A stretch of DNA of 64,000 bases, from NCBI GenBank assembly GCA_002633005.1, contig NMRA01000397.1, positions 333,176 through 397,175 on the forward strand. Direction: 5' to 3'. Within the stretch, counting starts at the first letter, position 1. Each line of letters begins with the position of its first letter. This DNA is from Phoronis australis (taxonomy: Eukaryota > Phoronida > Phoronidae). Made by a program: the position numbers and the translations under genes. Below are positions 20,201 through 29,689 of this stretch, piece by piece. The notes beneath the pieces were generated by a model, which saw only the letters and a list, made by a program, of their open reading frames with translations, had not been told where the DNA came from and ran no database searches.

Positions 20201-22443
20201 TGAATATTTAGATTTTGTTTTTCTAATGTACTTCGTGAATCAATTGTAGGAAGCGACTTGCGGTCAACTTTTCCGTTTGCTGTAACTGGAAATGAATCCA
20301 TCACAATGATAAATGCTGGAATCATGTACGATGGCAAAACAGTGCCAATTTGTGCTTGCAAATCAGAGACATCTAGTTGTGCATTTTGCTCGTGAATGAC
20401 ATATGCAACGAGTTTTTCCTGAACTTTCAAGACTAACGCGTCCAAAACGCCTTCCTGGCTCACTAGCGTTGATTCAATTTCCGATAACTCAACGCGGAAA
20501 CCACGGATCTTAACTTGATTGTCAATGCGCCCACAGAATTCTATGTAACCTTCAGGATGAAATCTTCCAAGATCACCAGTCTTGTATATTCTTTCTCCTT
20601 TGATGAAGGGACTTGGCAAGAAACGAAACTTAGTTACCTGGGGATTGTTCACGTAACCCATGGCAACGCCCATTCCACCAATATACAATTCACCTATAAC
20701 CTGCATCGGTACAGGATTCAAAAACTCATCCAAGACATAATACTTCTGATTGGTAAGCGGCATACCATAAGGTATGCTTGTCCAAAGTGGGTTGATATCT
20801 TTTATTGGGTAATAAATCGACCAGATGGAACCTTCTGTAGCACCACCCTGACTCATTACTTGAATTCCAGGAACCATGGTTCTCAGTTGCGAGGGAAGAG
20901 CCAGTGGGATTCTGTCACCACTCAGGATGACAAGACGTAGAGTTGAAGGCAGCATGTCTCCTTCAGAGTAAAGGTATTCCATGAGGAGACTAAGAACAGC
21001 TGGTGCTGAGTCCCACATCGTCACATTATGGTTCTTCATTGTGGTAACCCAGCAAGCAGGATCTGGGATGCCGCGTACTTCGGGAACTGGAATGACAACC
21101 GTGCCACCTGTAGCAAGCATGCCAAAGATGTCGTACACAGAAAGGTCAAAACTGAGTGAAGCAACCAAGAGGATTTTGTCCCTGGCCGTCACAGAATACC
21201 TCTCGTTTATGTCCAGTATTGTGTTTACTGCATTTCTATGACTAGTCATGACGCCTTTTGGTCGACCAGTTGAGCCAGACGTATAGATTATATAAGCAAG
21301 GTCATCAGGTTTCACTTCAGGTGTGTCGTAGTCAAACGCGTCACCTCTCTCGGACAGTACATCATCCAAACACAATACACTATTGCAATATTTCTTCAAA
21401 ATGACAACCATGGAGGTCTTTGCCAGAATGAGAGATGCTTCTGAGTTTTCAATCATGTAGCTCAATCTTTCCTCTGGATAGCTCGGGTCGAGTGGAAGGT
21501 ATGCAAACCCAGCTTTCATGATAGCATACAGACCAATCACCATTTCTAATGATGCGTCGACGCTTACTCCAATCACGCGACTCGAGTAGTCATTTCCCAT
21601 GACAGACAATATTTTCTTGGACAACATAGTTGATCTGTATTCTAACTCTTTGTATGTCAAACTCTGGTCAGCGCATGCTACTGCAACAGAATTAGGATCG
21701 TGGCGGGCTTTCTCTTCAAAAAGCTCGTGCATCAAACATTCACTTCTTTTATAGTTCTCGGTGGTGTTGTTGAACTGAAGGAGTGTTTGCTGTTCACTGC
21801 ATGTGAGCATGGGGACACTCAGAAAGTTTGGATTGCTGTTCTGAAGATCAGGGATTTGCAACAACAGCAGAAGAAAGTGGTCTCGGAACTGCTCTAGCAA
21901 ATCATCGCGGCATCGGTGGTCATACCGAAGTGTGCATGCGCAGTCACAAGGAGATCCAAGAGCCATGGCAAGTGTTATGGCGTATTTTGAAAGAATGTTG
22001 ATCTTATTGATTTCTCGTGGCAAGTTGAACGCCACGAACGCATTACGGCTGTTACGACTGTACTTTGCATGAGCTATAGGGGACTTGTCCAGTTCCAATC
22101 TCAAAGATTTGAGAAGATCCGGTAATTGACCGTTGACCCCACAAGGCAAGAAGACAGGAGAATACCCTTCGACTTCGCTGGCATCTCTTCCATTGTCGAT
22201 AGCTTCTGGGTCATGTGTGTCAGCCTCAGCAAATGCTAATTCAATTGATGGCGATTTCTCTGCACCCTCGTAGCGGATAAGCACAGCGTAGACTAAACAC
22301 AACAAAGCGTCTATCGTACTATAGCCTAGAGGCGAAGCAATGTTTGCTAGAATTGTACAAACTTCTCTTCCGACGTTGAAGGATAACTTTTTGTGGTATT
22401 CTTCTTCAACATCTTTCGGCCTGTTGTTTCCTTCTTTTGACAT
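8147..22443 (-). CDS. Multimodular nonribosomal peptide synthetase
   Basis: A giant exon encoding an NRPS, which builds a peptide without ribosomes by activating amino acids (A), holding them on phosphopantetheine carriers (T), condensing them (C) and epimerising them (E). The order is half C, A1, T1, E1, C2, A2, T2, C3, A3, T3, E3, C4, remnant A, T4, then the start of TE, completed in the exon at 7105-7751. I chose the ATG at 22443 because it follows a TTTCAG acceptor by two bases; upstream frame would run through the intron. The reading frame is split only at the N at 15608, where 654 bp are duplicated. Counting the overlap once gives about 4,762 residues with no other stop. All C, E and T active-site motifs seen are intact. 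No signal peptide is visible, so a cytosolic enzyme is likely. It needs a phosphopantetheinyl transferase from elsewhere in the genome. Substrates are inferred only. Confidence 0.95.
8262..8474 (-). other. NRPS carrier domain T4
   Basis: Final carrier domain, with the phosphopantetheine-attachment motif FFDLGGTS. The Ser is at about residue 4472 of the whole protein. It sits between a remnant A domain and the TE, so the peptide would be handed from here to the TE. The motif is intact even though its own A domain is not. Confidence 0.88.
8487..8942 (-). other. Remnant adenylation domain of module 4
   Basis: Between C4 and T4 only about 150 residues remain where a full A domain needs about 500. 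The start resembles the stretch around core A6 (CPIGVPGKLFI), and the end resembles a decayed A10 (NLPSKLNKP) without the usual lysine context. The nucleotide-binding motifs seen in A1-A3 (YTSGxTGxPKG, GYGPTE, YKTGD) are absent. The frame is still open, so the deletion kept the downstream T-TE in frame. This segment should not adenylate an amino acid; it may serve as a linker. Confidence 0.75.
8958..10265 (-). other. NRPS condensation domain C4
   Basis: It begins with YSCTPLQEGF and carries the catalytic HHxxxDG as HHALFDG (second His at about residue 3975). It directly follows an E domain, the position of D-donor (DCL) condensation domains, and its WTFHHALFDGWS context fits that subtype. Its acceptor substrate is unclear because the A domain of this module is a remnant. 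Confidence 0.88.
10368..11636 (-). other. NRPS epimerisation domain E3
   Basis: The epimerisation signature is intact: HHMAVDLVSW (catalytic His), EWHGRE, SRTVGWFT and FNYHG. It follows a carrier of the GGDSI type (T3), which is the variant normally paired with E domains. It predicts that the residue loaded by module 3 is converted to the D form. Confidence 0.9.
11697..11900 (-). other. NRPS carrier domain T3
   Basis: The phosphopantetheine site is FFYLGGDSISAM, with the Ser at about residue 3330. GGDS in place of GGHS is the usual form upstream of an E domain, in agreement with E3 that follows. Confidence 0.9.
11934..13361 (-). other. NRPS adenylation domain A3
   Basis: Core motifs are present: A3 YTSGTTGKPKG, A5 EYGPSE, A7 YNTGD, A8 GRKDRQVKLRAFRVE and A10 STAEKIDYKSLP with its lysine. 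By hand alignment to GrsA the pocket residues read about D-A-Q-M-S-A-E-I-I-K, which matches no code I know, so I do not assign a substrate. The segment TPSVLASLDPDDFSNL is of a kind I associate with fungal NRPS A domains. Confidence 0.88.
13428..14735 (-). other. NRPS condensation domain C3
   Basis: The catalytic motif is MHHSVTDG (HHxxxDG). It follows T2 (GGHS) with no E domain between, so it should take an L-configured donor (LCL type). A NYIDYSNWE stretch and a VPFQKILE stretch match later core motifs of LCL domains. It is flanked by T2 and A3. Confidence 0.9.
14814..15026 (-). other. NRPS carrier domain T2
   Basis: The phosphopantetheine site is DDFFDLGGHSLLA, with the Ser at about residue 2284. 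GGHS fits a module without epimerisation. The left copy of the duplicated overlap begins inside this domain; only this copy continues into the rest of the carrier. Confidence 0.92.
14954..15607. repeat. Overlap copy 1 (likely assembly duplicate)
   Basis: This segment is 654 bp and aligns without any indel to 15609-16262. I count 9 substitutions (about 1.4%), three of which change an amino acid (Lys/Glu, Ser/Asn, His/Arg). It is separated from the other copy by a single N. It encodes the end of A2 and the start of T2 in the NRPS. Confidence 0.97.
15608..15608. other. Single-N scaffold join inside the NRPS gene
   Basis: One N sits exactly between the two 654-bp copies. It falls in the NRPS frame and creates an apparent break, with unrelated residues read on both sides. 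Equal copy lengths, no indels and allele-like divergence point to two overlapping contig ends placed side by side. Confidence 0.93.
15609..16262. repeat. Overlap copy 2 (likely assembly duplicate)
   Basis: Partner of 14954-15607. This copy is continuous with the upstream part of the gene (A2 body), while the other copy is continuous with the downstream part (T2, C3). That is the arrangement expected if one genomic segment was represented twice. Confidence 0.97.
15733..17151 (-). other. NRPS adenylation domain A2
   Basis: Core motifs are present: YTSGTTGLPKG, FDGTVGEVF, NGYGPTE, YKTGD, GRMDDQIKLRGKRVE and A10 TANRKIDQRALP with its lysine. The hand-read pocket is about D-G-G-G-L-A-G-V-I-K, unusually rich in glycine, suggesting a large side chain if the alignment holds. 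I make no substrate call. Its C-terminal end is present twice because of the assembly overlap. Confidence 0.9.
17209..18516 (-). other. NRPS condensation domain C2
   Basis: It starts with YPCTPVQEGF and carries SHHSIVDG (HHxxxDG). Its position directly after E1 makes it a D-donor (DCL) condensation domain that joins the epimerised first residue to the residue on T2. It is clearly related to C4, which also follows an E domain. Confidence 0.9.
18619..19896 (-). other. NRPS epimerisation domain E1
   Basis: The signature is intact: HHLVVDLVSW, EAHGRE, SRTVGWF, a KRGMPF element and FNYYG. It predicts a D-configured first residue. It is closely related in motif wording to E3 (VDLVSWRIILEDLE against VDLVSWQIILEDLE), consistent with duplication of a T-E-C block inside the gene. 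Confidence 0.92.
19969..20166 (-). other. NRPS carrier domain T1
   Basis: The phosphopantetheine site is FFEVGGDSISAM, with the Ser at about residue 795. The GGDS form agrees with the E domain that follows. Confidence 0.92.
20248..21738 (-). other. NRPS adenylation domain A1, cysteine-like code
   Basis: All main motifs are present: YTSGSTGRPKG, YKTGDLGR, GRIDNQVKIRGFRVE and TANGKVDRKSLP. The region around the pocket reads SFDLSVYDIFG, then MWDSAP, LSGDR and QGGATEGSIWS. Hand alignment to GrsA gives about D-L-Y-D-I-S-Q-I-W-K. The known cysteine code is D-L-Y-N-L-S-L-I-W-K, so seven of ten positions agree. GGATE in place of GYGPTE is also typical of cysteine-activating domains of bacterial siderophore and thiazoline systems. 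Cysteine is the best guess; the N-to-D change in the pocket leaves room for a different substrate. Confidence 0.85.
21769..22401 (-). other. N-terminal half-condensation domain
   Basis: About 210 residues before A1 resemble the second half of a C domain (IDALLCLVYAVLIRYEG fits the central helix). The first half, with HHxxxDG, is missing. Without the catalytic His it should not condense; starter modules often carry such remnants. An upstream exon could hold the first half, but I see no such sequence in the next 6 kb. Confidence 0.7.
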
Positions 22444-22460
22444 ACCTGAAATGACAGTAA
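22444..22460 (-). other. Splice acceptor before the NRPS start codon
   Basis: The minus strand reads TGTCATTTCAG/GTATG, with AG at 22447-22446 and the start codon at 22443. This implies at least one upstream, probably untranslated, exon. The promoter is therefore further up and was not located. Confidence 0.55.
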
Positions 22461-23328
22461 TATTCCAAGCAACAACAAACAATGGTCTTGCAACAATGTA
22501 CTCGTGTAGGACGTGCATGCAAACATATGTGAACAAAAAGAAAATGACAGTTTATTATATCGAATCAATATACGATTACTTGGTGAAATGGACTTTCTCC
22601 TCGTATGTTGCCGTGTCGTGAAGTTATATAAACTTTTTGTATACTCGCAATAGGTCGTTTTTTCGTCCTATCGACATGAAATCCACGTTAAAATCTCGAG
22701 GTCAATTTTTGGGGGGACAAAATCGGTCCAAGAGACGGCGCTGTGACGGTCATTTTTAAAGAAATCAACTTACCAAGGTTTAGCTCTGTGGTTCTAATCC
22801 ACAAGTCTGTATTTACACAAATATACATTTTTACTCATCAAAATTATATATTTTCTAAAATTATAAGGCGCGTAGAATTTGATGCTTGACCTGATACCAA
22901 TCTTGAAATAACTGAGTTATATGACCATGTATTTTTAGTAAAATTTAGCTAGAACGAAAGGAGCATTCATAGCAAAAACAACTGGTCGAATTTTGTTTAA
23001 TACAAATGCTCTCAAATACAATGTTACGATTTTGTAAATCATCTTTTCGTTTTCGTTTTCGTTTCATAGATCTTTTCGTTTTTTCATAGAAATCTCGAAA
23101 AAACAATTGTTGTTAATCTCTCATTTAAATGTGGAAAAGTTTAAAAATAGTTCTCTTAAGAACAAGTTAAAACTTGTTTTAATTTGTTAATAATCTCTTA
23201 TGCTAAAGTGGAACAGTTTAAAGATAGCTCTTAACTGCGTTTTGGAGAACAGATTCATGTTAAATGTTATGTAGGACATGTCAATAAAAACAATGCCGAG
23301 CTTAAACTGGCTTGTATGTTTCGGCAAT

Positions 23329-23465
23329 GACGTCATTGGATGATTTCAATACTTCCGTCTGCCGTCAGGTGTCAGGTATTGCAACCGAACGTGCCGTTAT
23401 CGAGTAGAACTACTCGATCTAAATTGATACAAAATGGGTTGTTTTTTGGGTGGCATTCTCCTTTA
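23329..23465 (+). repeat. Interspersed repeat, copy B
   Basis: Colinear with 5655-5779 and ending in GGGTGGCATTCTCCTTTAA, the reverse complement of the sequence at 3871-3889. It may be a solo right end of the same element family. Confidence 0.7.
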
Positions 23466-26145
23466 AGAACGTCTTAGAGTATTTATTAAGCGTATAAATT
23501 AATTGTTACAACATTCATTTATATTCAATGGCGTAATCCTAACAACAACAGCGCAAACCAATCGGTTACAGGTATTATCGTTATATTTAGTTTTCCTACC
23601 ATTTCATCGTGCAATAAGATCTCCTTTATTTCCGCAAGAGGCTGTCGTGAACATTTCTGTGTAAAAATACAAGCTTGTGCAACGGTGTTGCCGACAAATC
23701 CCGTCTTCGTCCTCTTTCATGGAATTTTAAGGCACAAGAAATATCTTTTGCAAGGGTATGGACAAAAGATTAACTTCTTTTCTTTACTGTGGTCGTTCAC
23801 CACTGCACGCCGTATTTGGATGACCAATCGGCGAAATCTTCACGAACACTAAACGTCGTGGCTACTTTTGAGTGGCTGATACTTGGAACTTCACTTTTAA
23901 AGTTATGTAGGACATTATCGACAAGTTGTGTATTTAGCCAACTGTCTACATTACTTTACCCCCATGCTTCAATGTATAATGTCGTAAGGTGAGAATTTTC
24001 GAAACAAAGATCTGGACCAGTGTTTGGATGGCGTAATAGGGCATTTATCTCCGTCCCCAGCCTTTGGTTGAGGGCGCCCCCCGTTTTTGCTCCTGCCTCA
24101 TCTTCAGCAGATCTATCTTATGTTGATCAATTCCCTGACCTCCTCGTATTTCTCGTAATTTATATTACATTTGCTGCCCAAATTTTTTCTTGATTTACTC
24201 TATATTTTGCTTATATGTATTTCTCCATTACACTGCTCATATTTTTTTGTTCTCAATATTTTAAACAAAGACACTTCACAAGTTTGAAATTGACAAAATA
24301 ATATCAGCATGGTAGTCGACGTCTCGCGTACTTCGTCGGCGCACACATGCCCCGTGGGTGTCGCCTCGACCCAAATAATGGTGGCGGAGAAAGTGAATAG
24401 TCTTTTTAACGTCTATGTATTTAGCTCATCGCTTGCGACAGTCGTATAATTCTAACGAAGAACACTTTATATTAACCTTAAACCCTTCACACCATGGTCA
24501 TAAATGGTTGAATTCGGTTTCCAATAAGTTTAATACTATAGTTTAAATATTTCCTCTTCAATTTGTGTTCTTTTAATCAAAAAATAAACGCAAAAATTAA
24601 AATTCATTTGTGTCGTCATCAGAGCAAGTCCGGTCTCGACCATAGTGCTGATGTACACCAGCCGCGAGCCGGAGTGGTCTCGAAAACTAATTTTGGTTGA
24701 GTAATATGGAACGTTGTTTGTGCGGAAGATGTAGTAATAGCAAACAGACAGGCAATATTTCAGCTTTTTCGATTTCGAAATACCCCTGGCACAGGTTCAT
24801 GCGTCAGACACGGGTATAGCAGTACACAAGGTTTTGTTGGGAATGCATGCTGTCCACATACATCAATGCCCAATAGTAGAAAATGGAATGTAGGTGCCAG
24901 GCAAATAGTTTGAGGTCACGACCCCAGCCGGTTCAGATCGAGGCAGGAGTCGCACACAGAACCGATATCATCGCCAAATCATAACGATACAAAGCTTTCG
25001 TAAATCTGGATCAGACAAGACAGAAACGAAAGTCATTTACCAGAATTAAAGTGTAGTTTGCACCAATATTCGAAGAAATGACATCGGCGACTGATATTCG
25101 CGACTGGGCTCTGACAGTCACGATAAAAACTTCGCTTAGACAGTTCGAGACATGTATAACTCGACACTAAAGTGATTAGAAAACTAAAGTAATGGCCACT
25201 CTGAAATCAAGAATGTCCGCAGACTAAGTAGTGTCCGACTCGACTTTACTCGACGAAAACGCTGGTGCAGGAGGGTCGAGTTTTTACGGCCTGAAACACG
25301 CAAAGTATGCCGATGTAGCGAGGTCTATCTCATTATTTGTTTCACTTATAACCCGAGTGTCGTGTCCACCCAAATCTCTATACCAGTTTTCATATTAATC
25401 GTCAAGTTCGCTCTCTAAGTCTTCTTAACTTACGAAATCCATGCGCGCACCCAGCCTAAAATATAGGGGGTTCGAATTTTTCGGTATGCGGACCTTTTAC
25501 TGAAAAAATAACGAGGACTAAAATAAAAAAAACGGAGCCACTAGGTTCGAGCCCCCCGAGCCCACCATGGGTGCAACCATGAAATCACTACTATTCGCCG
25601 TTACATATATACTGTCAACTGAGGAACGTGTTCCACTGATACCATCACGTTGCGAGAAAACAAAAAATCGTGAATATTTCTTTGAAATTCAAAATTCCCC
25701 AATTATTTCTTAAAACAAGGGAATGTTTAGTTATGTTTTATGTAATGAAATTTTTAAATACCGTCTACTACCTCAAAAAGTGCAAAAATCCATTGCAGGA
25801 ACGTTTTAAGTTGCGGCTCGCTATTTCACTCAAATGACTATCATTCCATTAACAAGAAATTGCATTAGGCGATGTTGTTGGTAAATAATCGTGTTAGAAC
25901 AGTTTTAACGCTCTGTGATGGCTGAGTATGGATGAATAATATTCTTACAAGTGAGATATAACTATATTACATGAACAGTTTCCGAACATACGCCCCCCCC
26001 CACCAGTCAGGAAACACGTCAGGGCATATATTCGGTTTCATTTGACGTTTTTAAAGGTCGTTTTCCTAGCAACTGCCCATGGACAATTTTTTTTTCAAAA
26101 TTCCTGGTACTGACTGCCAAACTCCCGTGAGTTGAAGTATCGTAA

Positions 26146-26235
26146 ATTAAGAACGCGTACGCAGACCACGGCTGAATTGAGTGTTGGAGCATTAAGAACG
26201 TGTATGCAGACCCCAGCTGAACTGACTGTTGGAAC
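26146..26235 (+). repeat. 45-bp tandem duplication
   Basis: Two adjacent 45-bp units (26146-26190 and 26191-26235), each starting ATTAAGAACG, about 80% identical. The length is a multiple of three, but no gene is evident. Confidence 0.75.
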
Positions 26236-28559
26236 ATGACACGGTTGCACACGTTGAAATTTTTATCCGCCTTGCATTTACGTAAATTAGTTCATTAAAT
26301 AACTAAAGACGACGCTATCATAACATACATTTCTATTAATGAAAATGCTCAAAACATCAACCATATTAATATAAAGATTAGTACGGAACGTCAGCGCAGT
26401 GAGTTCTCCATCATCGATAATGCAAACAATTTAGGGAGAATAATAGTGCGTGAAATATAATGATTACTAATGATCAGTGGAAACGGGGAGAAAATTGAGT
26501 GCACACAGTCATGTGACATTTATTTCAAAATTTCCCCACGTTTCGAGCGATGCGCTTTTTGTCAAGGGTGTGCTACAGACTGCTGAGTACAAGTAGAAGT
26601 TTTTACTAGTTTTACTATTTTATACTTTTATTGGTCGGTAACTGCACGGCATTCCAATATCTATTTGATATTGACATTTATTTCGATAATGATTTTCAGC
26701 ACTTCGATAAAGTTGACTATGAAACTCGAACAACGAGACTTTGATGTTTTGCAAATTCCCTAATGATTTGTAGTTGTCTAATGTATATTCGTTATAGTAA
26801 CAAGCGCCTTTTTCATTATCATCAGCAGCATATGTATTTTCTCAAATGACCTGGAATGTGTTATAACACGACTAGTTAATAACACCGAGTATGTAATTTT
26901 TGATATTACATGGGCAACTCACAAAGTAGTGCAAGGTAGGCATCCATGCGTCTTACATTTTATCGTCTACAAAACACTAAAACAACCAAACGTTCGCCAA
27001 ACAAGCAATACCGGAATTCCAAGAAAACGACGAGGTTATTATGATTGACAAATCGGGTGTGGAAACTTTACGTACCCCCAGTTGGAAGGACATGCAAACA
27101 ACTTTTTAAACAGACCCTTCTTCGGCGGCGAATTCCATCCTCGTTCATTCAAACGGAGACGAGTTCTAACTCAAGAAACGCGGCGAGACTGTCTAGCTGA
27201 GCTTCTCAAGGTCAATTTAGTGCACACGCGCGAGGAAGCCTCGAGATTTTGACGAAATTTCCAAGAGGTTTTGCCCGTGTCATAAACCTGAGACTCGTGT
27301 AGGATTCTCAATGTAATAACAATCAGTATTTAGATAAAACTGGGCTTACTTGACACTTCAGAATGAAAAAACAATTTTAATTGTTTATATTTAATTTGTT
27401 AAAACAAATCAAATATAAACATAACTACGTCTATGCTCGTATGCTAACTGAACAAATTTGGCAAATTTTTCTAGGAAAATATTCAAATCATTTTAATCAT
27501 TTTACTGTGGGTTCATATGAAACGTTAGGTACTTGGATAGTTATATTAGAAATACCATGAAGTGCACTGCAAAAGGTGAGCAGATTTTTAAATCTAAAAG
27601 AAATAATTTCTCACTGCAGTTTGGTCTTAGCCTGAGAAATAAATTTCATGAAATACGGATAAGTTGTACAAGAGATAAACAAGTTTAATACAATATGTAC
27701 AATATGCTCCGTACACTATAACTAACCTGAGCGCAAACGAAGACTCGTTTAAAACTGCAAACTGCACTTACCGAAGTGTTCACGTAATGTGAATTAGATG
27801 TTAAGAGTTCTGTTGCATAGGAAATCTTTGAAAGACAACAGCGAAATACAAAGGAAATTTGATTCTGAAAACCGGAATTTCTGGTTCCACAGTTTGATCC
27901 TGATCGATCTCAACGGCTCAGAATCACTTCCTTATAATGATCACCTAACCTCGGCTTGTATTTATTGCGTGCCGCCATACCCTCACCTTCTATGATGTGG
28001 GCCGCATCTCAAGTCTTTTTATCACGTGACCGTATCTCGGGGGGCTTCATTTTTCTTATTTGGCTAGTATTTGAATTGCATATTTTTTGTAAAAACAGAT
28101 TTTTATTTACCAAAAGGTGTCGCTGTGTGCTGCCTCACAATTTGACAAGGTTTAAAAAGGCCATATTCATTAACATACTGAAAAATGCTGTAATCAATTA
28201 TATCTATCTGAAACAAATAATTCAAAATATAAAAAATAATCCTAGTCTTGCTCAAATGAAATTAAGGCTTTCACTTTCATAAAATCAATTTGATAACATC
28301 TTTCTCACCGCGTACATGCATCGTTTTCAAATTCGCACTTTTGGGGTTGACCAACTCCACTAAAGTATGTTTTCTTCAGTCGATGATGGTTTCGATGTTC
28401 TCGATGCAAAATGGAAATGAAACCCTATCACGACAATCAAAGTAAATGCCTCATTCGACTTCCATGTTTTTTAACCATTTAGACATTGCGAAATGCAAAT
28501 TTTGAGTGTGTGCGTGAGGGCGGGCGCGTGTGTGTTGAACATCCTACTCATTGCTACAC

Positions 28560-28780
28560 TCTTTCGTTATTAGTACGGCAATAAAGCCGCCTTCTGTCAC
28601 AAAACAGTTTTTGATTTAGATCAATAACTGTTCTGAAATTGGTATCAGATGTTTTCTCAGTCGACACAGGTTTCTCATCTTCCTTTGGAAAGAAGAGGCA
28701 GGCCAATTTTGCTTGAGACTAGGCTCTACAAAATGACTTGTNCACGTCCTGGCGCTTTATTCTCCGACTGAGAAATAACT
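28560..28780 (+). repeat. Interspersed repeat, copy 1 (see 34975)
   Basis: Shares ordered blocks with 34975-35185, such as GGCAATAAAGCCGCCTTC against GCCAATAAACCCACCTTC, and GAGGCTCTATAAG against TAGGCTCTACAAA. A single N at 28742 lies inside it; the repeat copy reads through at that point, so no large loss is indicated. Confidence 0.5.
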
Positions 28781-29496
28781 TAGTTATTTACAAGACCAAA
28801 AATAAAATCTCTCTGAGAAAGAAACAAGCTGAAAATTTAAAGAGGTTAGTCGTCAAAATTGACACAGGTTTATTGCCTCTTCGGTAGTATCACTCGTTTT
28901 ATTTGATCATATGCAACTCAGTAGCGCATCGTTGAGGTGTAATCAGTTTACTATTATACCCTTCGCACTAGGAAACAACTTGACAATTTGCCTATGCGTC
29001 TTCTGCAGCAGGTACCACCATAGTCATCATCATTTTCTTCAACTCAAAATTGCCGGTGCCGCTCTCTAACGCCTTCTTATTATTTATTCTTCCTCTTAAC
29101 GCTTACACACTTCTTCTCTAATTTGATTCTCTTATCAGACGAAGCAGGTGCGAAGACGTATGAATATCTTTTAACGACAGATAAGGTAGAACCGAAACAT
29201 AACATTTAAGGTTTAAAAAATACATCTGATTACCTTATCAGGTAAAGCAGCTGCTTTGTCACAGTGACCTCTTTAAGGACAATCATTCTGGGGTTTACTC
29301 CCGAATAACGTATGTTGAGGACTATTTAATTGGATGTGATAGAGTTCCTGAACTTATTAGCTTAGTACAGAATTATAAAACTATAAAATCCGATGTTTTT
29401 GTGATTATACTACAAATAGCCAATACTAACCGTTGTCTGCCAGACATTCGCTTTGATAAAACCCAGTGATTTTATCTGATAAAAGTCTCTAAAGAC

Positions 29497-29612
29497 TGTT
29501 TCAGTAGATAAAGTTTGTAATACCTTTGGAGTTTTCGTGAGTGCAAAGGTTTTGAGAAAAAAAAAACAATGATTAAGTCATACTGCGTTACCGGCTTCAG
29601 AAGCAATTAAAA
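29497..29612 (+). repeat. Dispersed repeat, copy 2 (see 4797)
   Basis: Diverged second copy of the repeat at 4797-4925, in the same orientation, lying just before the TA microsatellite. Confidence 0.55.
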
Positions 29613-29619
29613 TAATTGA

Positions 29620-29621
<2 letters not shown>

Positions 29622-29650
<29 letters not shown>
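29622..29650. repeat. (TA)n microsatellite
   Basis: About 14 uninterrupted TA units. Confidence 0.95.
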
Positions 29651-29654
<4 letters not shown>

Positions 29655-29689
29655 ACTCAATGTGACATATAAATTGACTTCTTCGGATA

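Larger units (their letters stand above)
22461..28559. other. Intergenic region upstream of the NRPS
   Basis: No gene recognised. It holds a loose 74-bp two-unit tandem repeat near 23113-23240, a copy of an interspersed repeat (23329-23465), a 45-bp tandem duplication (26146-26235) and an 18-bp near-perfect hairpin at 27383-27420. The 5' exon and promoter of the NRPS gene should be somewhere here. Confidence 0.45.

Noticed and set aside
7105-22443. The NRPS as bacterial or fungal contamination
   Set aside because: The GT-AG intron within the TE domain argues against bacteria. The flanks join without gaps to animal-type repeats, and an interspersed repeat family occurs on both sides of the gene (5.7 and 23.4 kb). 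The only N in the gene lies inside the coding region.
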